From Aromatoleum bremense (GTDB taxonomy: Bacteria; Pseudomonadota; Gammaproteobacteria; Burkholderiales; Rhodocyclaceae), in contig NZ_CP059467.1 of assembly GCF_017894365.1 (NCBI RefSeq), positions 3,906,001-3,970,000 of the forward strand: a DNA stretch of 64,000 nt, written 5' to 3'. Shown one piece after another: positions 42,598 to 51,453 of this stretch. The position numbers and the translations under genes were made by a program. The notes under the pieces are model-generated. The model saw only the letters and a program-made list of their open reading frames with translations, was not told the origin of the DNA and made no database searches. Within the stretch, counting starts at the first letter, position 1; each line of letters begins with the position of its first letter.

Positions 42598-44545
42598 CGA
42601 TGAGGCTTTCCTTTTTGGTGCGGGAAAGTTCGACGCGGATTTCGGTGCCTTTGCCGCGTGCGGAACGTATCGAGAATCGCCCGCCGATGCGCAGCGTCCG
42701 CTCCCTCATGATTTCGAGCCCGATGTGGGCTTCCTGCGCCGCGGTGCTGCGGTCGGTTTCATCGAAACCGACGCCGTCGTCGCGAACGACCACCGAAAGT
42801 CCGTCGACGCCGCGGCGGATCACCACTTTCACGGATCGGGCATTCGCGTGCTTGCGCACGTTCGACAGCGCTTCCTGAACGATATAGAGAACCTGGGTCT
42901 CGGCTTCCGCATCGAGCGGAGCCGCATCACCCAGCACGTCGAGGTCGGTAGCGATGCCGGTCTGTTCGGCCAGGCGTCGCAGGGTCGCGGTGATCGCCAG
43001 GCCCAAGTCCTGTTTTTCGACGCGCGTGCGGAAATGCACCAGCAGTTCGCGCACGTCGTCATAGCTCTCCTGCACGCCCTGGCGCAGCATCGCCAGCGTG
43101 TCGCGCGCTTGGCCGGCCTCATTGCGGTCGAGCGCGTCCTCCAGCATCTGCACTTGCAAGTTCATGAAGGCGAGACCTTGTGCAATCGAATCGTGCAGTT
43201 CGCGCGCGAGCAGGTTGCGCTCCTCCGACACGGCCAGTTCGCGCCCGCTCGCCTGCAGGCGCTGATTCTCGATCGCGATGCCCAACTGCTGGCCCAGCGT
43301 TTCGAGCAGCAGCCGGTCGGAGTCGGAAAGGGACCGGGCGTCGGCGAAATATAAATTGTAGATGCCGAGGGTCTGTTTGTTCGCGGTAACCGCCGTGGCC
43401 GTGATGACCTGGAAACCCGCCCGCCGGCATACCCACAGCGTCAGGGACGGATCCGGGGCGCTCAATTCGGACACCAGTGATGTCCCGCGCCTCACCGCTT
43501 CGCCGCACAGGCATTCGCCGCATTGGAGCACCGCCTCGCGTTCGATGAAATCGCGGTCGAGTCCGTTGTGCACGGTCAGGCAGAGATTCTCGGAGCCGCT
43601 GTCGAGCAAGCGCACCGAACTCGCAGCGGCCCCGAACGTCCCCTGGACGCGCCGCAAAAAGCCCCGGCAGAGGCTGTCCACGTCATTGGGCTCACGCAGA
43701 AAAGCGCCGATATCGTAGAGGATTTCGAGTTCGCGGTTCTTTTCCTCAAGGCTGCGCGTCTTTGCCGCGACCCGCTCTCCGAGCGTGGCGTAGAGCCCCT
43801 GCAGGTGGACCGCCATGCGGTTGAAGCCTTCCGACAGTTCGCCGAATTCATCGCTCGCGAGCACCGGTACGCGGGCGTTGAAATCCTCCTCCTCCATGCG
43901 CTTCATGCCGTCCTGCAGTTCGCACACCGGCTGGATCACCAGCACGAAAAAGAAACGGATCAAAACCAGCGTACCGATGATCGCCAGCGCGATCAGGGAC
44001 ACTTGCGAGGCGCGCAGGATATCGGTATTGCGGGCGTAGCTGCGCTCCATCTTGAGCACGACTTCGTTGATCCCGGCGACGAAGTTTTTGACGGTGCGAT
44101 CGAATTCGGGCAGACCCGCGCGGCGGCGCACGGGGTCGGGTACGGTAATCAGATCGGTAAGCACCGGGCGCAGATGCAATGACCAGAATTCAGCCATGTC
44201 GTCGAGGTCCGCGGGAATGTCGTTGTCGCGCGGAATGAAAAGCGGCCGGTGCGGGTCGCCGCGGCGAAGTTCGCCGAGCACCCGTTCGAAGTCGTCGAGT
44301 TCAGATTTCAGGGAAGCGGCAAAGGCGACCTGATCGTTCGAGGTCGCGGCCGAGCCGCGCGCCAGCAGGTGGTCGATGCGATAGGCTCGCATCCGCAGAC
44401 TGCCGGCATCGTTGATCGCGGCGGCAGCCCCTTCGAGTTGCCAGGAGATGAACAGCGTCAGGCCGATCGCGGTGAGTGCGACGAGAAAAAACACCAGCAG
44501 AATGCCGGTGATCTTGGTGGCCAGACTGTTGCGCAGACGCAGCAT
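42590..44545 (-). CDS. narX: NarX-type nitrate/nitrite sensor kinase
   Basis: A 651-residue membrane kinase. Between two membrane helices (about 10-32 and 170-195) the periplasmic region has the nitrate-sensing P-box INDAGSLRMRAYR near residue 40. A HAMP segment and a central region with the cysteine cluster CGECLCG near 343 follow. The HisKA_3 dimerisation segment RNLLARELHDSIAQG has His near 453, followed by an ATPase domain with DDGVGFDETD. This arrangement is typical of NarX. It sits 120 bases after narI, separated by a hairpin, and is coupled to narL. Confidence 0.94.
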   Translation of the reverse strand: MLRLRNSLATKITGILLVFFLVALTAIGLTLFISWQLEGAAAAINDAGSLRMRAYRIDHLLARGSAATSNDQVAFAASLKSELDDFERVLGELRRGDPHRPLFIPRDNDIPADLDDMAEFWSLHLRPVLTDLITVPDPVRRRAGLPEFDRTVKNFVAGINEVVLKMERSYARNTDILRASQVSLIALAIIGTLVLIRFFFVLVIQPVCELQDGMKRMEEEDFNARVPVLASDEFGELSEGFNRMAVHLQGLYATLGERVAAKTRSLEEKNRELEILYDIGAFLREPNDVDSLCRGFLRRVQGTFGAAASSVRLLDSGSENLCLTVHNGLDRDFIEREAVLQCGECLCGEAVRRGTSLVSELSAPDPSLTLWVCRRAGFQVITATAVTANKQTLGIYNLYFADARSLSDSDRLLLETLGQQLGIAIENQRLQASGRELAVSEERNLLARELHDSIAQGLAFMNLQVQMLEDALDRNEAGQARDTLAMLRQGVQESYDDVRELLVHFRTRVEKQDLGLAITATLRRLAEQTGIATDLDVLGDAAPLDAEAETQVLYIVQEALSNVRKHANARSVKVVIRRGVDGLSVVVRDDGVGFDETDRSTAAQEAHIGLEIMRERTLRIGGRFSIRSARGKGTEIRVELSRTKKESLIDA

Positions 44546-44604
44546 GAACGCTCATTGCGAAAGAAGGCTAGCAGACTACGATGCAAGTCCTTCTCGAGCA
44601 AGAG

Positions 44605-44630
44605 CGGGCAGCACAAAAATGTGCTGCCCG
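44605..44630 (-). terminator. hairpin between narI and narX
   Basis: A 10-base stem CGGGCAGCAC/GTGCTGCCCG closes a 6-base loop, 36 bases after the narI stop. It has no T-tract on the minus strand. It probably ends or attenuates the narKKGHJI transcript before narXL. Confidence 0.6.
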
Positions 44631-44665
44631 GTACTACTTTCGACTTAGAGCCAGACTGTCTGGAT

Positions 44666-45364
44666 TCAGGCTGCCTTGACCTGCCGCTTGGTCCGCACGA
44701 TCTGGTAGGCACGACCCAGATAGTTGATCGGCGCGGTCCAGATATGGACGAGGCGCGAGAACGGGAACAGCAGGAAGACCGTCATGCCGAAGAACATGTG
44801 CAGGCGGAACACCGGTTCGACGTTATCGAGCAGCGCCGGCTGCGGATTGAGCGTCAGCACGCTCTGCACCCAGCCCGACAGCGCCAGCATCACGCCCGGG
44901 TTGCCATGGTTCGCATGGCCGATCGAGGTCGGCAGCGTGGACAAGCCCAGCAGCAGCGTGATCATCAGCCAAGTGATGATGAAGACGTCCATCGTACGGC
45001 TCGCCGCACGCACGCGCGCGTTGAACATGCGGCGCAACCATAGGATGCTGCCGCCGATCAGGCACATCGTGCCGAACACGCTGCCGGCGACGATCGCGAG
45101 CCACTGGTGGTCGAGATCGGAGAAGCCGAGCGCGATCCACATCGCATGGGGCAGCACCAGGCCGGCGAAATGGCCGCCGAAGATGGCCAGGATGCCGACG
45201 TGGAACAGGTTGCTCGCGACCCACATGTAGCGCTTGGACAGCAGCAGCGACGAGTCGGTCTTCCACGTGTATTGCTCGTTGTCGTAACGGATCCAGCTTC
45301 CGACAATGAACACCGTCAGCGCGATGTAGGGGTACACCCCGAAAAAGAAGTTTTGCAGATTCAT
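44666..45364 (-). CDS. narI: NarI, cytochrome b subunit of nitrate reductase
   Basis: A 232-residue inner-membrane diheme cytochrome b that oxidises quinol and passes electrons to NarH. It has five helices, beginning MNLQNFFFGVYPYIALTVF. Histidine heme ligands are in NLFHVGILAIFGGHFAGL (pair) and in the later RLHMFFGMTVFLLFPFSRLVH. The cytoplasmic tail ends RTKRQVKAA. It is the last gene of the nitrate reductase operon, nine bases after narJ. Confidence 0.96.
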   Translation of the reverse strand: MNLQNFFFGVYPYIALTVFIVGSWIRYDNEQYTWKTDSSLLLSKRYMWVASNLFHVGILAIFGGHFAGLVLPHAMWIALGFSDLDHQWLAIVAGSVFGTMCLIGGSILWLRRMFNARVRAASRTMDVFIITWLMITLLLGLSTLPTSIGHANHGNPGVMLALSGWVQSVLTLNPQPALLDNVEPVFRLHMFFGMTVFLLFPFSRLVHIWTAPINYLGRAYQIVRTKRQVKAA

Positions 45365-45373
45365 GGTATCTCC

Positions 45374-45922
45374 TCAGGCGGCCAGGCGAGCGAGGCTGCC
45401 CTGTTTCTCGATGATCCGGACCAGCTTCGCGTGATCGCTGCCGGATTTTTCCAGGTTGTCGGCGAGCACTTTCAGCACCTTCGCGACGTCGGCGAGGAAC
45501 ACCCGCGCCTCGTCGAGCCCGATCGTCGATACGAACTCGAGCATCACCGGCAGGTAGTCCGGCAGTTCCTTCTCGTCGACCTTCAGCCCGTAGCTGCGGT
45601 AGAACTCGCCCAGATCGATCAGGGCGGGTCCGCGCGTCTTCTCCTCGCCGAACAGGTGGTGGGTCAGGTGCAGGCTGTGCTCGGCGGTGAGATCGAAGCA
45701 CTGGACATAGTTGCCCTGCAGTTCGAGCGGCTCGGCAGCAAGCATCGCGGTGATGAATTCCGCAACCTGGCCCGCTTCGTCGGCGTCGAGGACGTTTTCT
45801 TCGTCGAGACCATTGACGAAGGCGTGGACGTCATTGCCAGCCATTTCGCGCAGCGCCGCGAGGAACTCGTCGTTCGGGTAGTCGAGGAGGGCGGAAAGCA
45901 GTCTGAAAATTTTCATCGTCAT
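45374..45922 (-). CDS. narJ: NarJ, nitrate reductase assembly chaperone
   Basis: A 182-residue cytoplasmic chaperone of the TorD/NarJ family. It starts MTMKIFRLLSALLDYPNDEF and contains CFDLTAEHSLHLTHHLFGEE and LPDYLPVMLEFVST, which match NarJ. It binds apo-NarG and aids insertion of the molybdenum cofactor and Fe-S centres before membrane docking. It lies five bases after narH and nine before narI. Confidence 0.94.
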   Translation of the reverse strand: MTMKIFRLLSALLDYPNDEFLAALREMAGNDVHAFVNGLDEENVLDADEAGQVAEFITAMLAAEPLELQGNYVQCFDLTAEHSLHLTHHLFGEEKTRGPALIDLGEFYRSYGLKVDEKELPDYLPVMLEFVSTIGLDEARVFLADVAKVLKVLADNLEKSGSDHAKLVRIIEKQGSLARLAA

Positions 45923-45927
45923 CTCCT

Positions 45928-47478
45928 TTAGTCGCGCGGGCCGGCGAGCGGGGCGGGTTCGCGCGACTCGGCGCTCTCCTTGCGGCGCTCCGGGAACAGC
46001 GAGTTGCGCGTCATGCCGGTCGAGGAATCGTTACCGAACGTGAAACCGTTCTGGCCCTGGAAGCCATGGTAGTCGTCGAGGCGGATTTCCTCGTGCGCAG
46101 TCGGCACGACGAAGCGGTCCTCGTAGTTCGCGATCGCCAGATAGCGGTACATCTCCTTCGCGATGTTCTCGTCGATGCCGGCGCGCGTCAGCGGTCCGAC
46201 GTCCGGCTTGCCTTCGACATGGATCGAGCGCATGTAGGAGCGCATCGCCAGCAGGCGGTTGAGTGCCCCCGTGATGTATTCGGTCTTGCCCGCGGTCAGC
46301 AGGTTCGCGAGGTACTGCACCGGCAGACGCATCGCTTCGGCCTTCGGGATCACGCCGTCGGCTTCGGTCGGCAGCTTCTTCTGGTCGATCTGCGACTGCA
46401 CCGGCGAGAGCGGCGGCACATACCAGATCATCGGCAGCGTGCGGAACTCGGGGTGCAGCGGGAACGCGATCTTCCACTCGACCGCCATCTTGTAGATCGG
46501 GGATTTCTGCGCGGCGTCGATCCAGGTTTGCGGCACGCCGTCCCTCAGCGCCTGCGCGATGATGGTCGGATCGTACGGGTCGACGAAGAGATCGAGGTGG
46601 GCTTTGTACAGGTCCTGCTCGTTGTTGGTCGAAGCGGCGTCCAGCAGCTTGTCGGCATCATAGAGGATGATGCCGTTGTAACGGATGCGGCCGACGCAGG
46701 ATTCCGAGCACACGGTCGGCAGGCCGGATTCGACGCGCGGGTAGCAGCCGATGCACTTTTCGGCCTTCGACGATTCCCAGTTGAAGAACACTTTCTTGTA
46801 CGGGCAGCCGGAGATGCACATCCGCCAGCCGCGGCAGCGGTCCTGGTCGGCGAGCACGATGCCGTCTTCCTCGCGCTTGTACATCGCGCCGGACGGGCAG
46901 GACGCGACACAGGCGGGGTTGATGCAGTGATTGCAGATGCGCGGCAGGTACAGGTGGAAGGTGTTCTCGAATTGCTTGTACATCTCCTTCTGCATGTTCG
47001 CGAAGTTGGCGTCCTGCGCGCGCGCGGCGAATTCGCCGGCGAGGTCGTCTTCCCAGTTCGGCCCCCAGGTGATCTTGTCCATCTTCTGGCCGGTGATCTG
47101 CGACACCGGGCGAGCGGTCGGCGTGGCTTCCGACAGCGGCGCGTTCTGCAGCCGGGCGTAATCGTAGGTGAAGGGCTCGTAGTAGTCGTCGATCTCCGGC
47201 ATGTTCGGGTTGGCGAAAATCTGCACGATCTTCTTCAGCCGGCCGCCGGCCTTCAGTTCGAGCTTGCCGTTGACCTTCTCCCAGCCGCCTTTCCACTTTT
47301 CCTGGTTTTCCCACTGCTTCGGGTAGCCGATGCCGGGCTTGGATTCAACGTTGTTGAACCAGGCGTATTCGATGCCCTTGCGGTTCGACCAGACGTTCTT
47401 GCAGGTCACCGAGCAGGTATGGCAACCGATGCACTTGTCCAGGTTGAACACCATCGCGAATTGCGCGCGTATTTTCAT
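45928..47478 (-). CDS. narH: NarH, iron-sulfur subunit of nitrate reductase
   Basis: A 516-residue cytoplasmic subunit with four cysteine clusters: CIGCHTCSVTCKNVW at the N-terminus, CNHCINPACVASCPSG, DRCRGWRMCISGCPYKK (the Trp position marks the 3Fe-4S site) and EKCIGCYPRVESG with CSESC. It relays electrons from NarI to NarG. The gap to narG is unusually long (162 bases) and holds a REP-like inverted repeat. Confidence 0.97.
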   Translation of the reverse strand: MKIRAQFAMVFNLDKCIGCHTCSVTCKNVWSNRKGIEYAWFNNVESKPGIGYPKQWENQEKWKGGWEKVNGKLELKAGGRLKKIVQIFANPNMPEIDDYYEPFTYDYARLQNAPLSEATPTARPVSQITGQKMDKITWGPNWEDDLAGEFAARAQDANFANMQKEMYKQFENTFHLYLPRICNHCINPACVASCPSGAMYKREEDGIVLADQDRCRGWRMCISGCPYKKVFFNWESSKAEKCIGCYPRVESGLPTVCSESCVGRIRYNGIILYDADKLLDAASTNNEQDLYKAHLDLFVDPYDPTIIAQALRDGVPQTWIDAAQKSPIYKMAVEWKIAFPLHPEFRTLPMIWYVPPLSPVQSQIDQKKLPTEADGVIPKAEAMRLPVQYLANLLTAGKTEYITGALNRLLAMRSYMRSIHVEGKPDVGPLTRAGIDENIAKEMYRYLAIANYEDRFVVPTAHEEIRLDDYHGFQGQNGFTFGNDSSTGMTRNSLFPERRKESAESREPAPLAGPRD

Positions 47479-47538
47479 TTATATCTCCAGTTCCTTTTGC
47501 CTTGTTGGCCGGATGCGGGCTATTTCGTCGCAGGTGAG

Positions 47539-47625
47539 GTAGGGCGGAAAAGCGAAGCGCCTTCCGCCGCGGGGCCATGCCCGTCATGCGGCGGATAGCG
47601 CCGCTACGCGGCTCATCCGCCCTAC
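47539..47625. repeat. REP-like inverted repeat between narG and narH
   Basis: The element begins GTAGGGCGGA and ends TCCGCCCTAC, so its ends are perfect 10-base inverted repeats. Inside are two further GC-rich stem blocks, one around AAGCGAAGCGCCTTCCGCC and one around GGCGGATAGCGCCGC. Such GTAGGGCGGA-type palindromes occur as dispersed intergenic repeats in many proteobacteria (from memory). Here it lies within an operon and would fold in the narGH message, where it could stabilise narG mRNA or alter the subunit ratio. Confidence 0.75.
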
Positions 47626-47640
47626 GCCCGAGCTACGAAT

Positions 47641-50600
47641 TCACCGGGGTCCGACTCCGACCGGATTGCGTTGTTCTTCCCGCTCAGCGGTCAGCGGCCG
47701 TTCAAGCCAGTCGATGTCCTGATCGGCGACCTTGTGCAGCACCACCACCTCGTCACGCTGGCAACCGACGGTGCCGTAGTAGTTGAAGCTGTACGCGAGC
47801 TGGGCGTAGCCGCCGACCATGTTGGTCGGCTTGACGATTACGCGCGTCACGGAGTTGAGGATGCCGCCGCGCTTGCCGGTGGAAGGCGAGCCGGGGACGT
47901 TCACCGTCTTTTCCTGTGCGTGATACATCAGCGCCATGCCGCGCGGTACGCGCTGCGACACCACCGCCCGGGCCATCGTCGCGCCGTTCGCGTTGATCGC
48001 CTCGACCCAGTCGTTGTCCTTGAGGCCGATTTCCTTCGCGTCGTCTTCCGACACCCACACGTACGGGCCGCCACGGAACAGCGACAGCATGCGCAGGTTG
48101 TCCTGGTACGACGAGTGGATACCCCACTTCGAGTGCGGGGTGATCCACGACAGCGTCAGGTGCGGCTTGCGGCGCACCGAATCGGGGATCACGTTCTGCG
48201 CCTTCATGTCGACCGGCGGACGGAACGCGCAGAAACCTTCGCCGAAGTCGAGGAACCACTCGTGATCCTGGTAGAAGTGTGCGCGGCCGGTCAGCGTGCG
48301 GAACGGGATGTGCTCGTGGATGTTCGTGTAGCCAGCGGTGTAGCTGACCGTCTCCGATTCGATCCCGGACCACGTCGGCGCGGTGATGATCTTGCGCGGC
48401 TGGGCCTGGATGTCGCGGAACGTGATCTTGTCCTCGTGACGGCCGGCGTACAGGTGGTGGTGATCGATACCGGTCTTTTTCGACAGCGCCGACCACGACT
48501 TGTGCGCGACTTCACCGTTGGTTTCGGGGGCCATGCGCATCACCGCATCGCAGACCGAAATGTCTTCTTCCAGCGAAGGCATGCCGAACGAGATGCCGGG
48601 CAGCTTCACGGTGTAGTTGCACTTCTTGAGCTCTTCGTACTCCTGCTCGGTGTTCCAGTCGATGCCCTTGACGTTGTTGCCGATCTTCGTCATCAGCGGG
48701 CCGAGCGCGATGTATTTCCGGTAGGTGTTGGCGAAATCACGCTCGACGAGCTTGAGCAGCGGCAGTGTCTTGCCCGGAACCGGCTCGCATTCGCCGCGCT
48801 TCCAGTCCTTGATGCCGCCCATCGGCTGCGCCAGTTCGAACGGCGAGTCGTGCTGCATCGGCAGCGCAACGATGTCCTTGACGACGCCGAGGTGCTTCTC
48901 CGCGAGGTCGGAGAACGTCTTCGCGATCGTCCTGAAGATCTGCCAGTCGGACTTCGACTCCCAGCCCGGCGTCACGGCTTCCGACAGCGGGTGGATGAAC
49001 GGGTGCATGTCGGTGGTGTTGAGGTCGTTCTTCTCGTACCACGTCGCCGTCGGCAGGATGATGTCCGAGTAGGCGCCGGTCGAGTTGAGACGGAAGTTGA
49101 TGTCCACCATCAGGTCGAGCTTGCCGACCGGAGCGTCGCCGTGCCACTTCACTTCCTTCGTGCCGGCGCCGTCGCCGCCTTCCTGCAGCACGCCGTTCTG
49201 CGCGCCCAGCAGGTGCTTGAGGAAGTACTCGTGGCCCTTCGCCGACGAGCCGATGAGGTTCGCGCGCCAGACGAAGAGGTTGCGCGGCCAGTTTTCCGGT
49301 GCGTCCGGATCGGCGAACGCGACGTCGAGCTTGCCGGATTTCAGCTCATCGACGATGTACTGCGCGACACCGGCCTCATCGGTCGCGCCGGCCTTCTCGG
49401 CCGCGGCGACGAGCTCGAGCGGGTTGCGGTTGAAGTGCGGCGCCGACGGCAGCCAGCCCAGGCGTGCGGCGACGACGTTGTAGTCGGCAAGCTTGTAGCC
49501 CTTGTACTTGCCCTTCGCAGCCGGCTGCAGCAGCTCGTCGGCGTCGACCGTCTCGTAGCGCCACTGGTCGGTGTGGAAGTACCAGTACGACGTCGAGTTC
49601 TGGTGGCGCGGCGGACGCTGCCAGTCGGTCGCGAACGCGATCGGCGCCCAGCCAGCCTGCGGCCGCAGCTTTTCCTGGCCGACGTAGTGCGCCCAGCCGC
49701 CGCCGCTCTGGCCGACGCAGCCGCACATGTGCAGCAGGTTCATGATCGACCGGTACTGCATGTCGTTGTGGTACCAGTGGTTGATCGCCGCGCCCATGAT
49801 GATCATCGACTTGCCGCGCGTCTTCGACGCGTTGTCGGCGAATTCGCGGCCGGTGCGCTCGATGTCCGCCGCCTTGACGCCGGTGACCTTCGCCGCCCAC
49901 GCGGGCGTGTAGGCAACCGACGCGTCGTCGTACGAACGGGCGACGTTGGCGCCGCCGAGACCGCGGTCGATGCCGTACTGCGCCACCTGCATGTCGAACA
50001 CCGAGGTGACATAGACGCTCTCGCCGGAGGCGAGCGTCAGCTTGCGCACCGGGACGTTGCGGTACAGCAGGCCCGGTTCGCCGGGCTGGAAGTGCGGGAA
50101 ACCGACCGACACGACGTCGTCGCTGGCATTAATGCACGACAACTCGGCCTCGATCTCGTCCTGCGTCGCGGCGTTCTTCGCCAGCAGGTTCCACTTGCCT
50201 TCCTCGCCCCAGCGGAAGCCGATCGAGCCGTTCGGCGCGACATACGTCTTGGTGCGCGCGTCGTAGACGATCGTCTTCCAGTCGGGGTTGTTCGCTTCGC
50301 CGAGACTGCCTTCGAAGTCGATCGCCCGCAGGTTGCGGTCCGACACGTAGCCGTCACCGTACGGACGCAGGATCACCTGCATCGGCAGGTCGGTGTACTT
50401 GCGCGCGTATTCGGCGAAGTAGGGCTCCTGGCGATCGATGAAGTATTCCTTCAGTGCGACGTGACCCATCGCGAGGAAGGCGGCCGCGTCGGTGCCCTGC
50501 TTGACGGGCATCCACAGGTCGGCGAACTTCACGTACTCGGCGTAGTCCGGCGCCATCGACACGATCTTCGTGCCCTTGTAGCGGACTTCGGTCGCGAAGT

Positions 50601-51396
50601 GCGCGTCCGGGGTACGCGTCATCGGCAGGTTTGCGCCGGTGATGATGAGATACGTCGAGTTGTACCAGTCGGCCGCTTCCGGCACGTCGGTCTGCTCGCC
50701 CCAGGTCTGCGGGCTCGCCGCCGGCAGGTCACAGTACCAGTCGTAGAACGAACCGCAGGCGGCGCCGATCAGCGACAGGTAACGCGCGCCCGCCGCGTAC
50801 GAGATCATCGACATCGCCGGGATCGGCGAGAAACCGTAGATGCGGTCCGGACCCCACTTCTTGATCGTGTAGATGTTCGCCGCGGCGATGATTTCGTTGA
50901 CTTCCTGCCAGTCGGTGCGCACGAAGCCGCCCAGGCCGCGCACCTTGATGTACTTGTCGCGCTTGGCGTTGTCGGCCTGGATCGCGGCCCAGGCTTCGAC
51001 CGGATCCTTGCCGGTCTTGCGCTCGGCACGATACAGATCGAGCAACCGCGCGCGGATCATCGGGTGCTTGATGCGGTGCGGCGAATAGAGGTACCACGAG
51101 AACGACGCGCCGCGCTGGCAACCACGGGGTTCGTGGTTCGGCAGGTCTTCACGCGTGCGCGGGTAGTCGGTCTGCTGCATCTCGAACGACACCAGGCCGT
51201 TCTTGACGAAGATCTTCCACGAACAGCCACCGGTGCAGTTCACGCCGTGCGTCGAGCGCACGACCTTGTCGTGACGCCACCGGTTGCGGTAGGCGTCTTC
51301 CCAGTTGCGATCTTCGTTCGTGACGATGCCGTGGCCGCCGGCGAACGTGTCCTTGACCTTGTCGAAGAACTTCAGGCGGTCGAGAAAATGACTCAT
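47641..51396 (-). CDS. narG: NarG, molybdenum catalytic subunit of nitrate reductase
   Basis: A 1251-residue cytoplasmic subunit that reduces nitrate to nitrite. It starts MSHFLDRLKFFDKVKDTFAG. The FS0 cluster site is STHGVNCTGGCSWKIF with a later Cys in EPRGCQRGASF. The Mo-bisMGD region includes YNSTYLIITGANLPMTRTPD, whose Asp/Asn region supplies the Mo ligand in this family. Length and motifs match membrane-bound NarG throughout, with no frameshift. It follows narK by 57 bases, and the whole transport-reduction operon is in narKKGHJI order. Confidence 0.97.
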   Translation of the reverse strand: MSHFLDRLKFFDKVKDTFAGGHGIVTNEDRNWEDAYRNRWRHDKVVRSTHGVNCTGGCSWKIFVKNGLVSFEMQQTDYPRTREDLPNHEPRGCQRGASFSWYLYSPHRIKHPMIRARLLDLYRAERKTGKDPVEAWAAIQADNAKRDKYIKVRGLGGFVRTDWQEVNEIIAAANIYTIKKWGPDRIYGFSPIPAMSMISYAAGARYLSLIGAACGSFYDWYCDLPAASPQTWGEQTDVPEAADWYNSTYLIITGANLPMTRTPDAHFATEVRYKGTKIVSMAPDYAEYVKFADLWMPVKQGTDAAAFLAMGHVALKEYFIDRQEPYFAEYARKYTDLPMQVILRPYGDGYVSDRNLRAIDFEGSLGEANNPDWKTIVYDARTKTYVAPNGSIGFRWGEEGKWNLLAKNAATQDEIEAELSCINASDDVVSVGFPHFQPGEPGLLYRNVPVRKLTLASGESVYVTSVFDMQVAQYGIDRGLGGANVARSYDDASVAYTPAWAAKVTGVKAADIERTGREFADNASKTRGKSMIIMGAAINHWYHNDMQYRSIMNLLHMCGCVGQSGGGWAHYVGQEKLRPQAGWAPIAFATDWQRPPRHQNSTSYWYFHTDQWRYETVDADELLQPAAKGKYKGYKLADYNVVAARLGWLPSAPHFNRNPLELVAAAEKAGATDEAGVAQYIVDELKSGKLDVAFADPDAPENWPRNLFVWRANLIGSSAKGHEYFLKHLLGAQNGVLQEGGDGAGTKEVKWHGDAPVGKLDLMVDINFRLNSTGAYSDIILPTATWYEKNDLNTTDMHPFIHPLSEAVTPGWESKSDWQIFRTIAKTFSDLAEKHLGVVKDIVALPMQHDSPFELAQPMGGIKDWKRGECEPVPGKTLPLLKLVERDFANTYRKYIALGPLMTKIGNNVKGIDWNTEQEYEELKKCNYTVKLPGISFGMPSLEEDISVCDAVMRMAPETNGEVAHKSWSALSKKTGIDHHHLYAGRHEDKITFRDIQAQPRKIITAPTWSGIESETVSYTAGYTNIHEHIPFRTLTGRAHFYQDHEWFLDFGEGFCAFRPPVDMKAQNVIPDSVRRKPHLTLSWITPHSKWGIHSSYQDNLRMLSLFRGGPYVWVSEDDAKEIGLKDNDWVEAINANGATMARAVVSQRVPRGMALMYHAQEKTVNVPGSPSTGKRGGILNSVTRVIVKPTNMVGGYAQLAYSFNYYGTVGCQRDEVVVLHKVADQDIDWLERPLTAEREEQRNPVGVGPR

Positions 51397-51453
51397 TGCT
51401 TGCTCCTGTGAATCCGGGTTGCGTTAGCGGTTCGTTCTTGAAAAAGACGGGAA

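Noticed and set aside
47671..51411. Very long open frame (over 1200 codons) opposite narG
   Set aside because: It mirrors narG codons on the other strand in GC-rich DNA; the product is Arg/His/Val-rich with no motif, while narG is certain.
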